Counted from the stretch's first letter, positions 18,997-27,505 are shown. The stretch is DNA of 64,000 bases from Acinetobacter higginsii (GCF_000369525.1 NZ_KB850072.1:186001-250000); one strand, 5' to 3'. Numbers and translations are program-made. The notes: generated from the letters alone by a model not told the origin.

Positions 18997-19790
18997 CAGC
19001 GCACCTCTCGACTGGAAGGTACTAAGTATTCAGTATGTTGCTCAATATGCAGTTTGAGTACAGTCAGTTCCTGAAGGTCTTGAATGAAGTGTGGATAGAT
19101 GTGATGTTCATCAATGCTCGGTTCGTGAATGACAATACTTTTAATTTCACTGAGTTCTTCATTAATGAAATGGTAAATCACACTCTCTCTTTCATTTGAA
19201 AGAATCGCCATAATTTTATTCTGGGTTTCTTTCCAGATGTCTTCGCCCAGCATTTCACGAATTAGTACGGTATTATTGATATGAGTGGTAATAATTTTAT
19301 AGTGATCTTTATGCGTGAGCTGCAATAGCTTTTTTAATTCGCCTTGGAAATGTTTTAAGGCGGTCAGCGGTAAGATATCGTGTTGATAATTACGATCATA
19401 ACTTTGGATTGCACGAAAGCTTTTTAAGGCATTTTGAATATTATGACGTATTGCACTTAAAAAGATCGGGGTAATTGGTAGCACAAACAATAATAGCAGT
19501 TGACGTTCGACATAGGTTTGATTGGCGAGGTCAAGGAAAAAATAGACAGCAACCCCAACAAATGTGACGAGCCCCAGAACTAAGGCCATACCAACATTTA
19601 AAAAAGCCCCTGAAATTAACAAAATAAGTAAAAACACCCAGCTTCCGCGATAACTTGCTGGCAGCCACTCGTACGCAACGATACCCATAAAGATTTGGGC
19701 AGAGATAATCCACAAGACGAGTGCTGGAGCCGGATTTTTTTGCATAATAATTTTAGTTTTAATAAATGTCTTTTGTGAAGAAGTTAGCAT
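18996..19790 (-). CDS. First gene of the polysaccharide operon: four-TM protein with a possible degenerate GGDEF domain
   Basis: 264 residues. Four hydrophobic helices in the first ~120 residues (ALVLWIISAQIFMGIV, WVFLLILLISGAFLNV, an adjoining helix, LLLLFVLPITPIFLSA) are followed by a coil-like linker and a ~110-residue cytoplasmic domain. The order of elements KIITTHINN, REMLGEDIWKET and YHFINEELSEI resembles the alpha/beta layout of GGDEF domains, with the signature loop replaced. That would make it comparable to PelD, a four-TM protein with a degenerate GGDEF that reads c-di-GMP for Pel export. No I-site RxxD is evident, so ligand binding is uncertain. It heads the operon, 66 bases after the candidate operator at 19857. 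Confidence 0.5.
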   Translation of the reverse strand: MLTSSQKTFIKTKIIMQKNPAPALVLWIISAQIFMGIVAYEWLPASYRGSWVFLLILLISGAFLNVGMALVLGLVTFVGVAVYFFLDLANQTYVERQLLLLFVLPITPIFLSAIRHNIQNALKSFRAIQSYDRNYQHDILPLTALKHFQGELKKLLQLTHKDHYKIITTHINNTVLIREMLGEDIWKETQNKIMAILSNERESVIYHFINEELSEIKSIVIHEPSIDEHHIYPHFIQDLQELTVLKLHIEQHTEYLVPSSREVR

Positions 19791-19856
19791 TATTTTACAG
19801 TTTTGACGACAGTTTTTCTGTTGTTAGCTTTGTAAAATAATTTTATAAACAGTAAC

Positions 19857-19874
19857 ATACAGTATAGTCTGTAT
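19857..19874 (-). promoter_or_regulatory. Operator-like inverted repeat upstream of the polysaccharide operon
   Basis: ATACAG (19857-19862) and CTGTAT (19869-19874) form a perfect 6-bp inverted repeat with a 6-bp spacer. On the minus strand the spacer region contains TATACT (19866-19861), a plausible -10 box. It is located between the photolyase stop and the first operon gene. Confidence 0.4.
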
Positions 19875-19931
19875 TTCAAAATAATAAAAAGTATCCTATT
19901 TTAGAAGTTTATTTAACTTATGTAAGCTCTG

Positions 19932-21371
19932 TTAATGTGATTTGAATGCATCGATTGCACGTAGTCGACTGGCCTTTAAATCCACTATTGGCTTAGGATA
20001 ATCCAGTATTAAAGCCTGATTTTTTGCATAAGGTTCATGAATCATTTTGTTATCAAGATGGGCAAGTTCTGGAATCCATTTACGGATATATTCACCTTCA
20101 GGATCAAACTTTTGCGATTGCGTCGTCGGATTAAACACACGGAAATAAGGAACAGCATCCGTGCCTGTCGAAGCACACCATTGCCATCCCCCATTATTGG
20201 CAGCCAAGTCACCATCAATCAGGTGCTGCATAAACCATTGTTCACCTTTACGCCAGTCGATGAGGAGGTTCTTGCTTAAGAACATGGCACAGATCATACG
20301 CACCCGATTATGCATCCAACCCGTGGCTAACATTTGCCGCATACCTGCATCAATAATCGGAATCCCTGTTTGCCCTTGTTGCCATTTTTCTAAAGAAATA
20401 GGATCATCTCGCCAGTTGATCTTTTGGGTCTGGGATTGAAAGGGCTGATGCTTGGAGACTTTGGGAAAATCAAACAAGATATGTTGGTAGAACTCCCGCC
20501 AAAGTAATTCATCTAACCATGTTTGTTGGCCTTCAGATTGAATCTCAAAATGACCGTGTTGCTGTCTAAACAGGGCTTGCAGGCATTGCCGAATCGAAAT
20601 AATCCCAATATTTAAATAGGCAGAAAGCTGACTGGTGCCAGATAGCGCAGGTAAATCACGTGCAGTTTTATAAGCTGCTAAGTGCTCATCAATAAATTGA
20701 TCTAAGAGCATGAGTGCATGTGCTTCTCCAACTTGCCATTTGCTAAAGTTGGTATCTTGGATTTGTTTTATATAGTCGCGTTGTAATGTTTGGATGTCAT
20801 CTTGTTGAAAGGCGGATATATCCAGCGACAGTGGTTGCTGCTCCGTTGGGGAGGGATAACATTGGGGTAAACCGTGCTGTAAACGTTGATAGCAGGTTTT
20901 CTTAAATGCACCAAAAACCTGATAGGGCGAGTTAGATTGATTGCGGATAGAGGCCACTGGAAATAGAGTTCGATCATGGAAAAGGATCAATTCTTTTTTA
21001 TATTGATTGAGTTCCTGCTGTACAGTCTGATCTCGTTTGAGTTCATTGATCCCAAGTTCGATATTGGCATATATATTTTTAATATTAAGTTTTTGAATTA
21101 AACGTGAGAAAAAATCAGGGATATCTTTCCAAAATGGAATTGTTTGAACCAGCAGGGGAATATTCAGGTCTGCAAGTTGCTGTTTGAGTTGTTGTAATTG
21201 ACGTAGATAAAATTCGATTTTAATCGCTGCATCGTCATGTTGCTGCCATTGCGAAGGGGACAATACGACAAGTGCAATTGTAGGGCCTACCTGAGTCGCA
21301 TGCCAAAGTGCTGCATGATCATGGATTCTTAAATCTTGGCGAAACCAAATCAATTGATAGGTCTGAGACAT
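19932..21371 (-). CDS. phrB: Deoxyribodipyrimidine photolyase (class I CPD)
   Basis: The start at 21371 gives 479 residues (MSQTYQLIWFRQDLRIHDH), the normal family N-terminus; the 52 codons upstream are not part of it. An N-terminal antenna-binding Rossmann domain is followed by a helical FAD-binding domain. This holds WLDELLWREFYQHI, then DAGMRQMLATGWMHNR and a Trp-rich region (DWRKGEQWF, GGWQWCASTGTDA) with the electron-transfer Trp residues. It repairs UV-induced cyclobutane dimers using blue light. E. coli PhrB is 472 residues. It appears monocistronic, 118 bp downstream of slyD and separated by a strong terminator. Confidence 0.93.
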   Translation of the reverse strand: MSQTYQLIWFRQDLRIHDHAALWHATQVGPTIALVVLSPSQWQQHDDAAIKIEFYLRQLQQLKQQLADLNIPLLVQTIPFWKDIPDFFSRLIQKLNIKNIYANIELGINELKRDQTVQQELNQYKKELILFHDRTLFPVASIRNQSNSPYQVFGAFKKTCYQRLQHGLPQCYPSPTEQQPLSLDISAFQQDDIQTLQRDYIKQIQDTNFSKWQVGEAHALMLLDQFIDEHLAAYKTARDLPALSGTSQLSAYLNIGIISIRQCLQALFRQQHGHFEIQSEGQQTWLDELLWREFYQHILFDFPKVSKHQPFQSQTQKINWRDDPISLEKWQQGQTGIPIIDAGMRQMLATGWMHNRVRMICAMFLSKNLLIDWRKGEQWFMQHLIDGDLAANNGGWQWCASTGTDAVPYFRVFNPTTQSQKFDPEGEYIRKWIPELAHLDNKMIHEPYAKNQALILDYPKPIVDLKASRLRAIDAFKSH

Positions 21372-21443
21372 AGCTGTGGATTGTAATCGAAAGTTGAGTA
21401 ACGTTAAGCGATTTTCCGATTTTGGAAAAGCACTTGGTAATAA

Positions 21444-21469
21444 AAAAGCAAAGCCGAAGCTTTGCTTTT
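21444..21469 (-). terminator. Terminator downstream of the SlyD-type gene
   Basis: An 11-bp perfect stem (AAAAGCAAAGC with its complement) around a CGAA loop. On the minus strand it is followed by six T. Symmetric flanks also allow use from the other side. Confidence 0.85.
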
Positions 21470-21489
21470 TCCATCTAATCCAAAATGAA

Positions 21490-21972
21490 TTAGTGGTGGT
21501 GACCACCTGCACCGTGAACGTGACCATGATCTAACTCTTCTTGAGAAGCATCACGGATTTCAACGATTTCAACTTCAAAAGTAAGATCTTGGCCAGCAAG
21601 TGGGAAGTTCGCATCAACGATGATGTTGTCGCCTTCAATCGCTTTAACAGTTACGATTTGAACGCCATCATCAGTTTGAGCTTGGAATTGCATACCAGGT
21701 TGGATGTTGTCCACACCTTGGAACATTTGAGCTGGAACTTCTTGAACGAGGTCTGGGTTGTATTCGCCATAACCTTCAGCAGCTGGAACGTTTACAGTGA
21801 ATTTTTCGCCTACAGTTTTACCTGTAAGTGCATTTTCTAAACCAGGAATGATGTTGCCTGCGCCGTGCAAATATGCAAGTGGTTCACCTTGAGATTGATC
21901 AAGTGTTTCACCCTCAGCGTTTGTTAAAGTGTAGTGGAATGAAACCACGTGGTTAAGTGCAATAGCAGTCAT
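21490..21972 (-). CDS. slyD: SlyD-type FKBP peptidyl-prolyl isomerase/metallochaperone
   Basis: The start at 21972 (MTAIALNHVVSFHYTL) gives 160 residues. The FKBP core is split by an insert-in-flap domain as in SlyD: LTNAEGETLDQS, then LHGAGNIIPGLENAL (active-site region), then the IF domain containing AEGYGEYNPDLVQEVP, then FEVEIVEIR. The C-terminus is His-rich (HGHVHGAGGHHH), a short version of the Ni-binding tail of E. coli SlyD (196 residues). Expected roles are proline isomerisation, chaperoning and possibly nickel handling. No hydrogenase or urease genes are nearby. Confidence 0.9.
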   Translation of the reverse strand: MTAIALNHVVSFHYTLTNAEGETLDQSQGEPLAYLHGAGNIIPGLENALTGKTVGEKFTVNVPAAEGYGEYNPDLVQEVPAQMFQGVDNIQPGMQFQAQTDDGVQIVTVKAIEGDNIIVDANFPLAGQDLTFEVEIVEIRDASQEELDHGHVHGAGGHHH

Positions 21973-22017
21973 GTTTTGAATCCATGTCATCAATAGTTTT
22001 AGCTGTATATCATAAAG

Positions 22018-22049
22018 TGAAAAATAGATTTTGTTGACTATTTTCCACT
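22018..22049. other. Inverted repeat between slyD and ndh
   Basis: GTGAAAAATAG and CTATTTTCCAC pair over 11 bp with one mismatch around a 10-base loop. It lies 50 bp after the ndh stop and 46 bp before the slyD start. It may be a weak ndh terminator or a slyD control element; the T-run is poor on the minus strand. Confidence 0.35.
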
Positions 22050-22097
22050 TTTTGAAACGATTTAGTTAAATATTGAGACGAAATATGAAATTTCAAC

Positions 22098-23384
22098 TCA
22101 ATACAGCTTAATTTTTGGACGTACACGACGCGTTAGAAAATCCTTCATGGTCAGCATACCTGCTTGGGTATAGCCATGAATATTGGCTTGATGCAATCGG
22201 TATAACGATACATACATGGTTTTTGCAATAAAGCCCTGTACGCTGACATCGCCTAACAACTCGCCTACAGCTTGATTATGGCTTAATGACACCAGAGATC
22301 CTTTCTCATTAAAGCTAAACATTGGTTGCGGAGAACCCGACAAACGTGCGGCCATTGCATCGACCAAGAATGTTGCTTGCTGACTTGCCACTTGCGCACG
22401 TGGGCCTAATGGCGGTTGACGCGCATCTAATTGACAGTTGGCGCAATCACCAAAGGCAAATACATTTGGGTCAGAATAAGTCTGTAGTGTTGCATACACC
22501 ATTAAACGATTAATCTTGTCACGTTTAAAATCAGTAAATGATTCTAGAACTTTCGGTGCTTTGACGCCTGCTGCCCAAACCGTAATATCGGAGTGCAAGA
22601 CACTGCCATTACTAAAATAGACATTTGATTCATCGACTTTTTGCACTTTATGTTGGGTCAGAATTTCAATACCCATTTTTTTCAGTTGCTTGGCACTGTG
22701 TGCAGCCGTTTTTTCAGTCAGTGCAGGGAGAATGCGATCAGAGGCTTCAATTAGGGTAATTTTGACCTGCTTCGGATCAATTTTCTTTAAACCATATCGA
22801 TAAAAGTTTTTCGTGGTTTCAATTAGTTCCGCTGCAAGTTCAACCCCCGTTGCACCTGCACCAACAATGCCAATATTTAAAGCACGTTCAGTTGGTTGGT
22901 TTTGTGCTTCGATATACAGATGAAACAAATCTTGTTGGAAGATGTCCGCTTGTTGACGGCTATCCAGAAAATGACAATGTTCGCGTACACCTTCTGTGCC
23001 AAAGTCGTTCGATACCGAACCTACCGCCAGCACAAGTGTATCGTAGCTAAGTTTCTGGGTGACTGGAGTATGTTCTTTAGAAAGCTGTGGGGGAGAAAGT
23101 GTAATTTGTTTTTGATCTTTATTGACATCTATTAAGGTTCCAAGCACGAACTCAAAATGATGTTTTTCTGCGTGAGCAAAATAATTGGTTTGTTCTTCGT
23201 GAGGATTAAGTGAACCTGCTGCGATTTCGTGAAGGAGAGGTTTCCATATGTGAGTGAGGTTTTGGTCAACTAGGGTAATTCGGGCTTTCTTGCGTCGACC
23301 AAAACGTTCTCCTAGTTGTGTCGCAAGCTCTAAACCACCTGCGCCACCGCCTACAATCACGATATGATGTAAGGTTTTACTCAT
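22098..23384 (-). CDS. ndh: Type II NADH dehydrogenase (NDH-2)
   Basis: A 428-residue FAD flavoprotein that passes electrons from NADH to quinone without pumping protons, bound to the inner face of the cytoplasmic membrane. An N-terminal FAD-binding GGGAGGLELA dinucleotide fold is followed by WKPLLHEIAAGSL. The second NADH-binding fold is GIVGAGATGVELAAEL (about residue 170). The FAD-contact motif FAFGDCANC precedes the AQVASQQA region typical of NDH-2. The C-terminus has an amphipathic, basic anchoring segment. Length matches E. coli Ndh (434). Single gene between terminators. Confidence 0.93.
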   Translation of the reverse strand: MSKTLHHIVIVGGGAGGLELATQLGERFGRRKKARITLVDQNLTHIWKPLLHEIAAGSLNPHEEQTNYFAHAEKHHFEFVLGTLIDVNKDQKQITLSPPQLSKEHTPVTQKLSYDTLVLAVGSVSNDFGTEGVREHCHFLDSRQQADIFQQDLFHLYIEAQNQPTERALNIGIVGAGATGVELAAELIETTKNFYRYGLKKIDPKQVKITLIEASDRILPALTEKTAAHSAKQLKKMGIEILTQHKVQKVDESNVYFSNGSVLHSDITVWAAGVKAPKVLESFTDFKRDKINRLMVYATLQTYSDPNVFAFGDCANCQLDARQPPLGPRAQVASQQATFLVDAMAARLSGSPQPMFSFNEKGSLVSLSHNQAVGELLGDVSVQGFIAKTMYVSLYRLHQANIHGYTQAGMLTMKDFLTRRVRPKIKLY

Positions 23385-23406
23385 GATTAACCTAATTTTT
23401 TTTGTG

Positions 23407-23438
23407 AAAGGATGGCAGGATTATGCCATCCTTTTTTT
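23407..23438. terminator. Strong hairpin between ndh and the carboxypeptidase gene
   Basis: AAAGGATGGCA and TGCCATCCTTT form an 11-bp perfect stem with a 6-base loop. It is followed by a T-run on the plus strand and by TTT plus mixed bases on the minus strand. It likely terminates the minus-strand gene at 23480, but it lies very close to the ndh start and could also act as leader structure. Confidence 0.65.
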
Positions 23439-23479
23439 TATATTGTATTGGTAATCTTGATAGAAATAGTAGGTTTTTT

Positions 23480-24799
23480 TTAACCTTGGTTTAAAGGGTA
23501 AAGTTTTGGGTTTTTAGTGTCATTTGTTGAGAAAAAACTGAACAAATTCGAAAACCAGATCATAATTTTCTGAAAAATATTGGCTTCTTCAATCTGTACA
23601 TCATTCTCAATTTGTAAGCTACGTATCAATTGATTGTTTTGATAAATCGATACCGTTGCCAAGTTCATGACTTGAGTCAAAGGGGCAGTTAAATGCTGTT
23701 CATTGAGCTCAATATTGATATGTGTATTGGTGGTTTGAAGCGGTTCAACGGTCGTGACTTGCTGGTTGGCATCTGTCAAATGAATACGTTGGGTGAGTAA
23801 GTCAAAAGTGTTTAAATCAATGGGTGCAGTTTGACCATATAAAGAAGTGGTCACAATGGTCGGTTGCTGTGTTTCTACTTTAAATATCTTTAAAGTTGAT
23901 TTAATCACAGGCAATTCGGCAATGAGTCGTTGTTTTGGAATCACTTCCTCATCACGGGTATAGGTATAAGCCAAGTTCATTAACTTATGTGCAACCTCAG
24001 CGCGCTTTACGGCACTTGGTGTGCCCAGAACCACAACGATAAGACGACGTTTTTCAACTTGTGGATTAAAGGTCGGACGCTCAGCAGTGAGGGCTAAGTT
24101 GTAACCCGCCGCTTTGGTAAAACCTGTTTTTAAGCCATCTGCAGTTGGATCCATTTTCAAAGCAAGATTGGTTGCATGATGGAAGCGTTGGTTATAACTA
24201 AAACTTGGCATTTTTGAATAATATAAATATTCAGGGGTTTGCTTCACAATAGCTTTTGCAAGTAGGCTTAAATCTGCTGCTGTTGAATAATGATCGGTCA
24301 TGGTAATCCCAGCAGGATTGCTGAAATGTGTATCTTTCATGCCCAATGCTTGTGCTTCTTGATTCATACGAGCAACGAACTGCGGCACACTGCCTGAAAT
24401 TTTTTCAGCAAGGGTGACTGCTGCATCATTGGCAGACATCACAATTAAACCTGCCAAAAGCTGATCCACCGAAATCTGTTCGCCAGCTTTCAGGTACATC
24501 TGTGACTCATCCCACATCACTGTGCTGACCACAGGTGTAGCCGTCAGCACTTCTTCTTTACGTAATTTACCCGCTTCGATCTCTTTTAATGCGATATAGG
24601 CAACCATCATTTTGGTTAAAGACGCTGGCGCACGTTGAACGTGACTATTGTGTTCAGCAATGATTTGCCCTGATTGAGCATCAATCACCGACCATGCTTG
24701 TGCTTCAACTGTTTCAGGTGCGATGTTCAGTAAATTTGCATGTGCAAGGTTTGCACAGACGAGACTAAACAACGTAAAGAGGGAGAGGAGAAATTTCAC
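23480..24799 (-). CDS. D-alanyl-D-alanine carboxypeptidase (PBP5/6 family)
   Basis: A 439-residue periplasmic penicillin-binding protein that trims the terminal D-Ala of peptidoglycan pentapeptides. Signal peptide LLSLFTLFSLVCANLAHA. The three active-site motifs are in order: SLTK (SxxK, about residue 62), SAN (SxN, about 126) and KTG (about 228). A C-terminal beta-rich domain and an amphipathic/hydrophobic helix (IFQKIMIWFSNLFSFF) that anchors the protein to the membrane follow. Comparable in length to DacA/DacC (~400). A MITE-like element begins 77 bp upstream of the start and may influence its promoter. Confidence 0.9.
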   Translation of the reverse strand: MKFLLSLFTLFSLVCANLAHANLLNIAPETVEAQAWSVIDAQSGQIIAEHNSHVQRAPASLTKMMVAYIALKEIEAGKLRKEEVLTATPVVSTVMWDESQMYLKAGEQISVDQLLAGLIVMSANDAAVTLAEKISGSVPQFVARMNQEAQALGMKDTHFSNPAGITMTDHYSTAADLSLLAKAIVKQTPEYLYYSKMPSFSYNQRFHHATNLALKMDPTADGLKTGFTKAAGYNLALTAERPTFNPQVEKRRLIVVVLGTPSAVKRAEVAHKLMNLAYTYTRDEEVIPKQRLIAELPVIKSTLKIFKVETQQPTIVTTSLYGQTAPIDLNTFDLLTQRIHLTDANQQVTTVEPLQTTNTHINIELNEQHLTAPLTQVMNLATVSIYQNNQLIRSLQIENDVQIEEANIFQKIMIWFSNLFSFFSTNDTKNPKLYPLNQG

Positions 24800-24874
24800 G
24801 TGAATACCTTGTATTGCCGATCCGATGGCCCAGAATGCGAGACAAGAATGCTATGACTTTTTTGTTGAAGAATC

Positions 24875-25145
24875 TAGGGGCTATTGACAATTTATATATG
24901 AATTGCGTTGTAGGCTAAAAAATCATCAGACGAGGCATGGAACGCAGGGAATGGCTATTCCCTTGCCAAGTTTCATAACGAAGTATGAGGATATTTTAGC
25001 CACAACCCTTTGGGACAGGAACATTTTTTGTCGCTACTACGTTATGCCTTGTTCATTTAGAATGACTAAATTTCACAAGACATGCCTTGTATCGCCTAAA
25101 AAACATCCGCTGTCGCAACCATAGATAAAGTGACAATAGCCCCTA
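24875..25145. mobile_element. MITE-like non-autonomous element with 25-bp terminal inverted repeats
   Basis: Left end TAGGGGCTATTG (from 24875), continuing ACAATTTATATAT. The right end read on the complement starts TAGGGGCTATTG, continuing TCACTTTATCTAT, ending at 25145. The two ends match at 22 of 25 positions. The element (~267 bp between flanking TA dinucleotides) encodes no transposase; its only open frame (24903-25124) has no protein-like character. TA at both outer edges fits a TA target duplication, as in IS630/Tc1-type or some IS5-type elements. Internal segments show further partial symmetry around GGCATGG and ATGCC. It lies between two divergent genes. Confidence 0.65.
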
Positions 25146-25236
25146 AACTTTTGCTGACAATTACGACATCTACGCATGACTTTGTAAAAAAATGCTAAGC
25201 TGTGTGAAATTGTTCCTATTTTCATGATTAAAAATT

Positions 25237-26940
25237 ATGTTGCACTACCAAATTGAGTTCGACGATTATCGCCAGCACCTGATTCATGTCACACTTCGTT
25301 TTCTTGCAAATCCCAATCAAGAACTTTGGCTACCGACTTGGATTCCCGGTAGTTATTTGATTCGAGAATTTTCCAAACATATTGAATCGGTTAAAGCGTC
25401 TGATGAAGCAGGGCGTTTGTTAAGCATTAAAAAAACAGAAAAAAATCGTTGGCGTTTATTCAATACCGATCACGAACTGATTACGGTTGAATATGATGTC
25501 TATGCCTATGATTTGTCTGTACGTGGTGCCTATGTCGATCAAACACGGTTATATGTTAATCCAGCATGTGTTTGTTTAGGGCTGATAGATCAAGAACAAG
25601 CAGCATGTGAGCTTGAAATATTCTTACCTGATGAATTAAAACATTTTCAAATCGCAACAGGTTTGCCATCAAAAAGCTTGGTGAAGGGGCGTTTCACCTT
25701 AAAAGCGGAAAATTATGATCAACTGATTGATAGTCCATTTGAATTGGCAGAGCAAAGTCGTTTTAGTTTTGAAGCTAACGGTATTCCACATGAGTTTGTA
25801 ATCTCTGGGAAGCACACGACCAATTTGTCGCGTTTAGAGGCAGACATTCAAAAGATCTGCCAGACTGAAATCAACATGTTTGGTTCAGCACCATTCCAAA
25901 ACTATACCTTTATGACCATGGCCACAGGCAATAGTTATGGCGGTTTGGAACACTGCAACAGTACCAGTTTAATTACACCACGTGATGATTTACCGAAGGC
26001 AGATGAAACAGAAGAACCTTCTAAAGATTATCAACGCTTCTTAGGTCTATGCAGCCATGAGTATTTTCATTCATGGTTAGTGAAATTTATTCGTCCTGAA
26101 AATTTTGCTAATTATGATTTGCATAAAGAAGCCTATACCAGCTTACTTTGGATTTTTGAAGGTTTTACTTCTTATTACGATGATTTGATTTTATTGCGTA
26201 GTGGTGTGATTTCGCAGAAGTCTTATCTAGATCTACTGAAAGCGCAAATTGATCGTTATTTACAAAATCCAGGACGCTTGATTCAATCGGTTTCAGAGTC
26301 GAGTTTTGATGCATGGATTAAGTTCTATCGTCAGGATGAAAACTCAAATAATGCAGGCACCAGTTACTATAACAAAGGGAGTTTAGTAGCACTTTGCCTA
26401 GACTTAGGCTTACGCTTACGTGGTTCTAACTTAGATGCCTTGATGCGCCGTTTGTATGAAAATACCCAAAATGGCATTCAGGTTAATGATCGGACTATTT
26501 TTGAATTATGTAATGAATTGACAGGGGACAACTGGATTGAGCAAATCAATCATCTGATTAATACCACAGATGAATTACCACTTGATCAATTATTCCCTGA
26601 ATTTGGTTTAAGTTATAACATCAAAGATGATAAGGCTTTACCTTTTGGCTTAAAAGTGGCTGATAAAGCGGAAGGTGTGGTGGTACAGCAAGTGCGTCGA
26701 GAGAGTGCGGCAGCTCAAGCGGGCTTGTCGGCGAATGATGTCATTATCGCGATTGATGGTATCAAAGCATCAGAAAAACTTTTAGCTAAATATGCGAAAC
26801 AAAAAGGTCGCTTTGCAGTTTATGCATTCCGCCGCGATGAGTTATTACAACTGGAACTGCAAGCGGGTGAAAACTCACTCACAACAGTTGAACTCAAAGT
26901 TGAAGATCAGCAAAAAGTTGACCGCTGGTTGAAGGGTTAG
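25237..26940 (+). CDS. M61 family glycyl aminopeptidase with C-terminal PDZ domain
   Basis: A 567-residue zinc peptidase. The beta-rich N-terminal domain begins with a Trp-Ile-Pro-Gly-Ser-Tyr motif (WIPGSYLIREF), typical of M61. The catalytic domain carries HEYFHSW (HExxH, about residue 275), and the third zinc ligand lies in the downstream helix (WIFEGFTSYYDD). The C-terminal ~80 residues form a PDZ domain (GVVVQQVRRESAAAQAGL, NDVIIAIDG). No signal peptide is present. M61 enzymes remove N-terminal Gly or Ala from peptides. No strong ribosome-binding site precedes the ATG. Confidence 0.9.
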   Translation: MLHYQIEFDDYRQHLIHVTLRFLANPNQELWLPTWIPGSYLIREFSKHIESVKASDEAGRLLSIKKTEKNRWRLFNTDHELITVEYDVYAYDLSVRGAYVDQTRLYVNPACVCLGLIDQEQAACELEIFLPDELKHFQIATGLPSKSLVKGRFTLKAENYDQLIDSPFELAEQSRFSFEANGIPHEFVISGKHTTNLSRLEADIQKICQTEINMFGSAPFQNYTFMTMATGNSYGGLEHCNSTSLITPRDDLPKADETEEPSKDYQRFLGLCSHEYFHSWLVKFIRPENFANYDLHKEAYTSLLWIFEGFTSYYDDLILLRSGVISQKSYLDLLKAQIDRYLQNPGRLIQSVSESSFDAWIKFYRQDENSNNAGTSYYNKGSLVALCLDLGLRLRGSNLDALMRRLYENTQNGIQVNDRTIFELCNELTGDNWIEQINHLINTTDELPLDQLFPEFGLSYNIKDDKALPFGLKVADKAEGVVVQQVRRESAAAQAGLSANDVIIAIDGIKASEKLLAKYAKQKGRFAVYAFRRDELLQLELQAGENSLTTVELKVEDQQKVDRWLKG

Positions 26941-26948
26941 AACTTGAT

Positions 26949-26975
26949 AAAAAGGACGCTATGAGCGTCCTTTTT
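26949..26975. terminator. Bidirectional terminator between M61 peptidase and HIU hydrolase genes
   Basis: AAAAAGGACGCT and AGCGTCCTTTTT form a 12-bp perfect stem with a 3-base loop between convergent stops at 26940 and 26977. Confidence 0.9.
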
Positions 26976-26976
26976 A

Positions 26977-27378
26977 TTAGCTGCCTCGATAAGTCGAATA
27001 ACCATAGGGGCTGAGCAGTAATGGAATATGATAGTGCGGCAAGGTTCCATCAACTTCAAAAATAACAGGAATTTCAGGGAAAAAACTGCTTTGTTTTTGC
27101 GCTTTATACCAGTCACCAGTTTTAAACGTCACTTTATAAATACCCGACTTTAATTGCTGTTGCGTCGGATAAAGGGCAGTAATTCGTCCATTCTGATCAG
27201 TTTTGGCCTGATTGATTTCGATCCACTGGTTTTTTTGTTGCACTTCGAGCACAACGGTGACATCAGCAGCAGGTAGACCATTTTGCTGATTGAGAACATG
27301 CACACTTAATGGGTTTGTTGCTGCGAATAAGCTGCTTGAAGCCGATAGTGCAGCGATGGCGAATAGATTTTTATACAT
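26977..27378 (-). CDS. Periplasmic 5-hydroxyisourate hydrolase (transthyretin-like)
   Basis: The start at 27378 ([12 protein letters not shown], preceded by AAGGTGG) gives 133 residues with a signal peptide ending SSLFAA. The mature part has the transthyretin-like family features: [14 protein letters not shown] at the N-terminus with the active-site His, DQNGRI in the middle, [19 protein letters not shown] at the end. The C-terminal Y-R-G-S tetrapeptide is diagnostic of HIU hydrolases as opposed to transthyretin. It hydrolyses 5-hydroxyisourate from urate oxidation. No other urate-pathway gene is in the window, so it acts as a stand-alone periplasmic enzyme here. Confidence 0.9.
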   Translation of the reverse strand: MYKNLFAIAALSASSSLFAATNPLSVHVLNQQNGLPAADVTVVLEVQQKNQWIEINQAKTDQNGRITALYPTQQQLKSGIYKVTFKTGDWYKAQKQSSFFPEIPVIFEVDGTLPHYHIPLLLSPYGYSTYRGS

Positions 27379-27505
27379 AGCAAAATTCCACCTTTCTTGA
27401 TCAATGTTTCCGTATGTATTGCCGTCAGTTGTTGTGAGGGCAATGCATAGGCATGGGATAGGAGCGCAAAAAAACACTGCTAATCAGTGCTTTTTTAATG
27501 CTGTT

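Noticed and set aside
24903..25124. 73-codon open frame inside the MITE-like element
   Set aside because: Composition is not protein-like, there is no leader, and it lies between the inverted repeats of a non-coding element.
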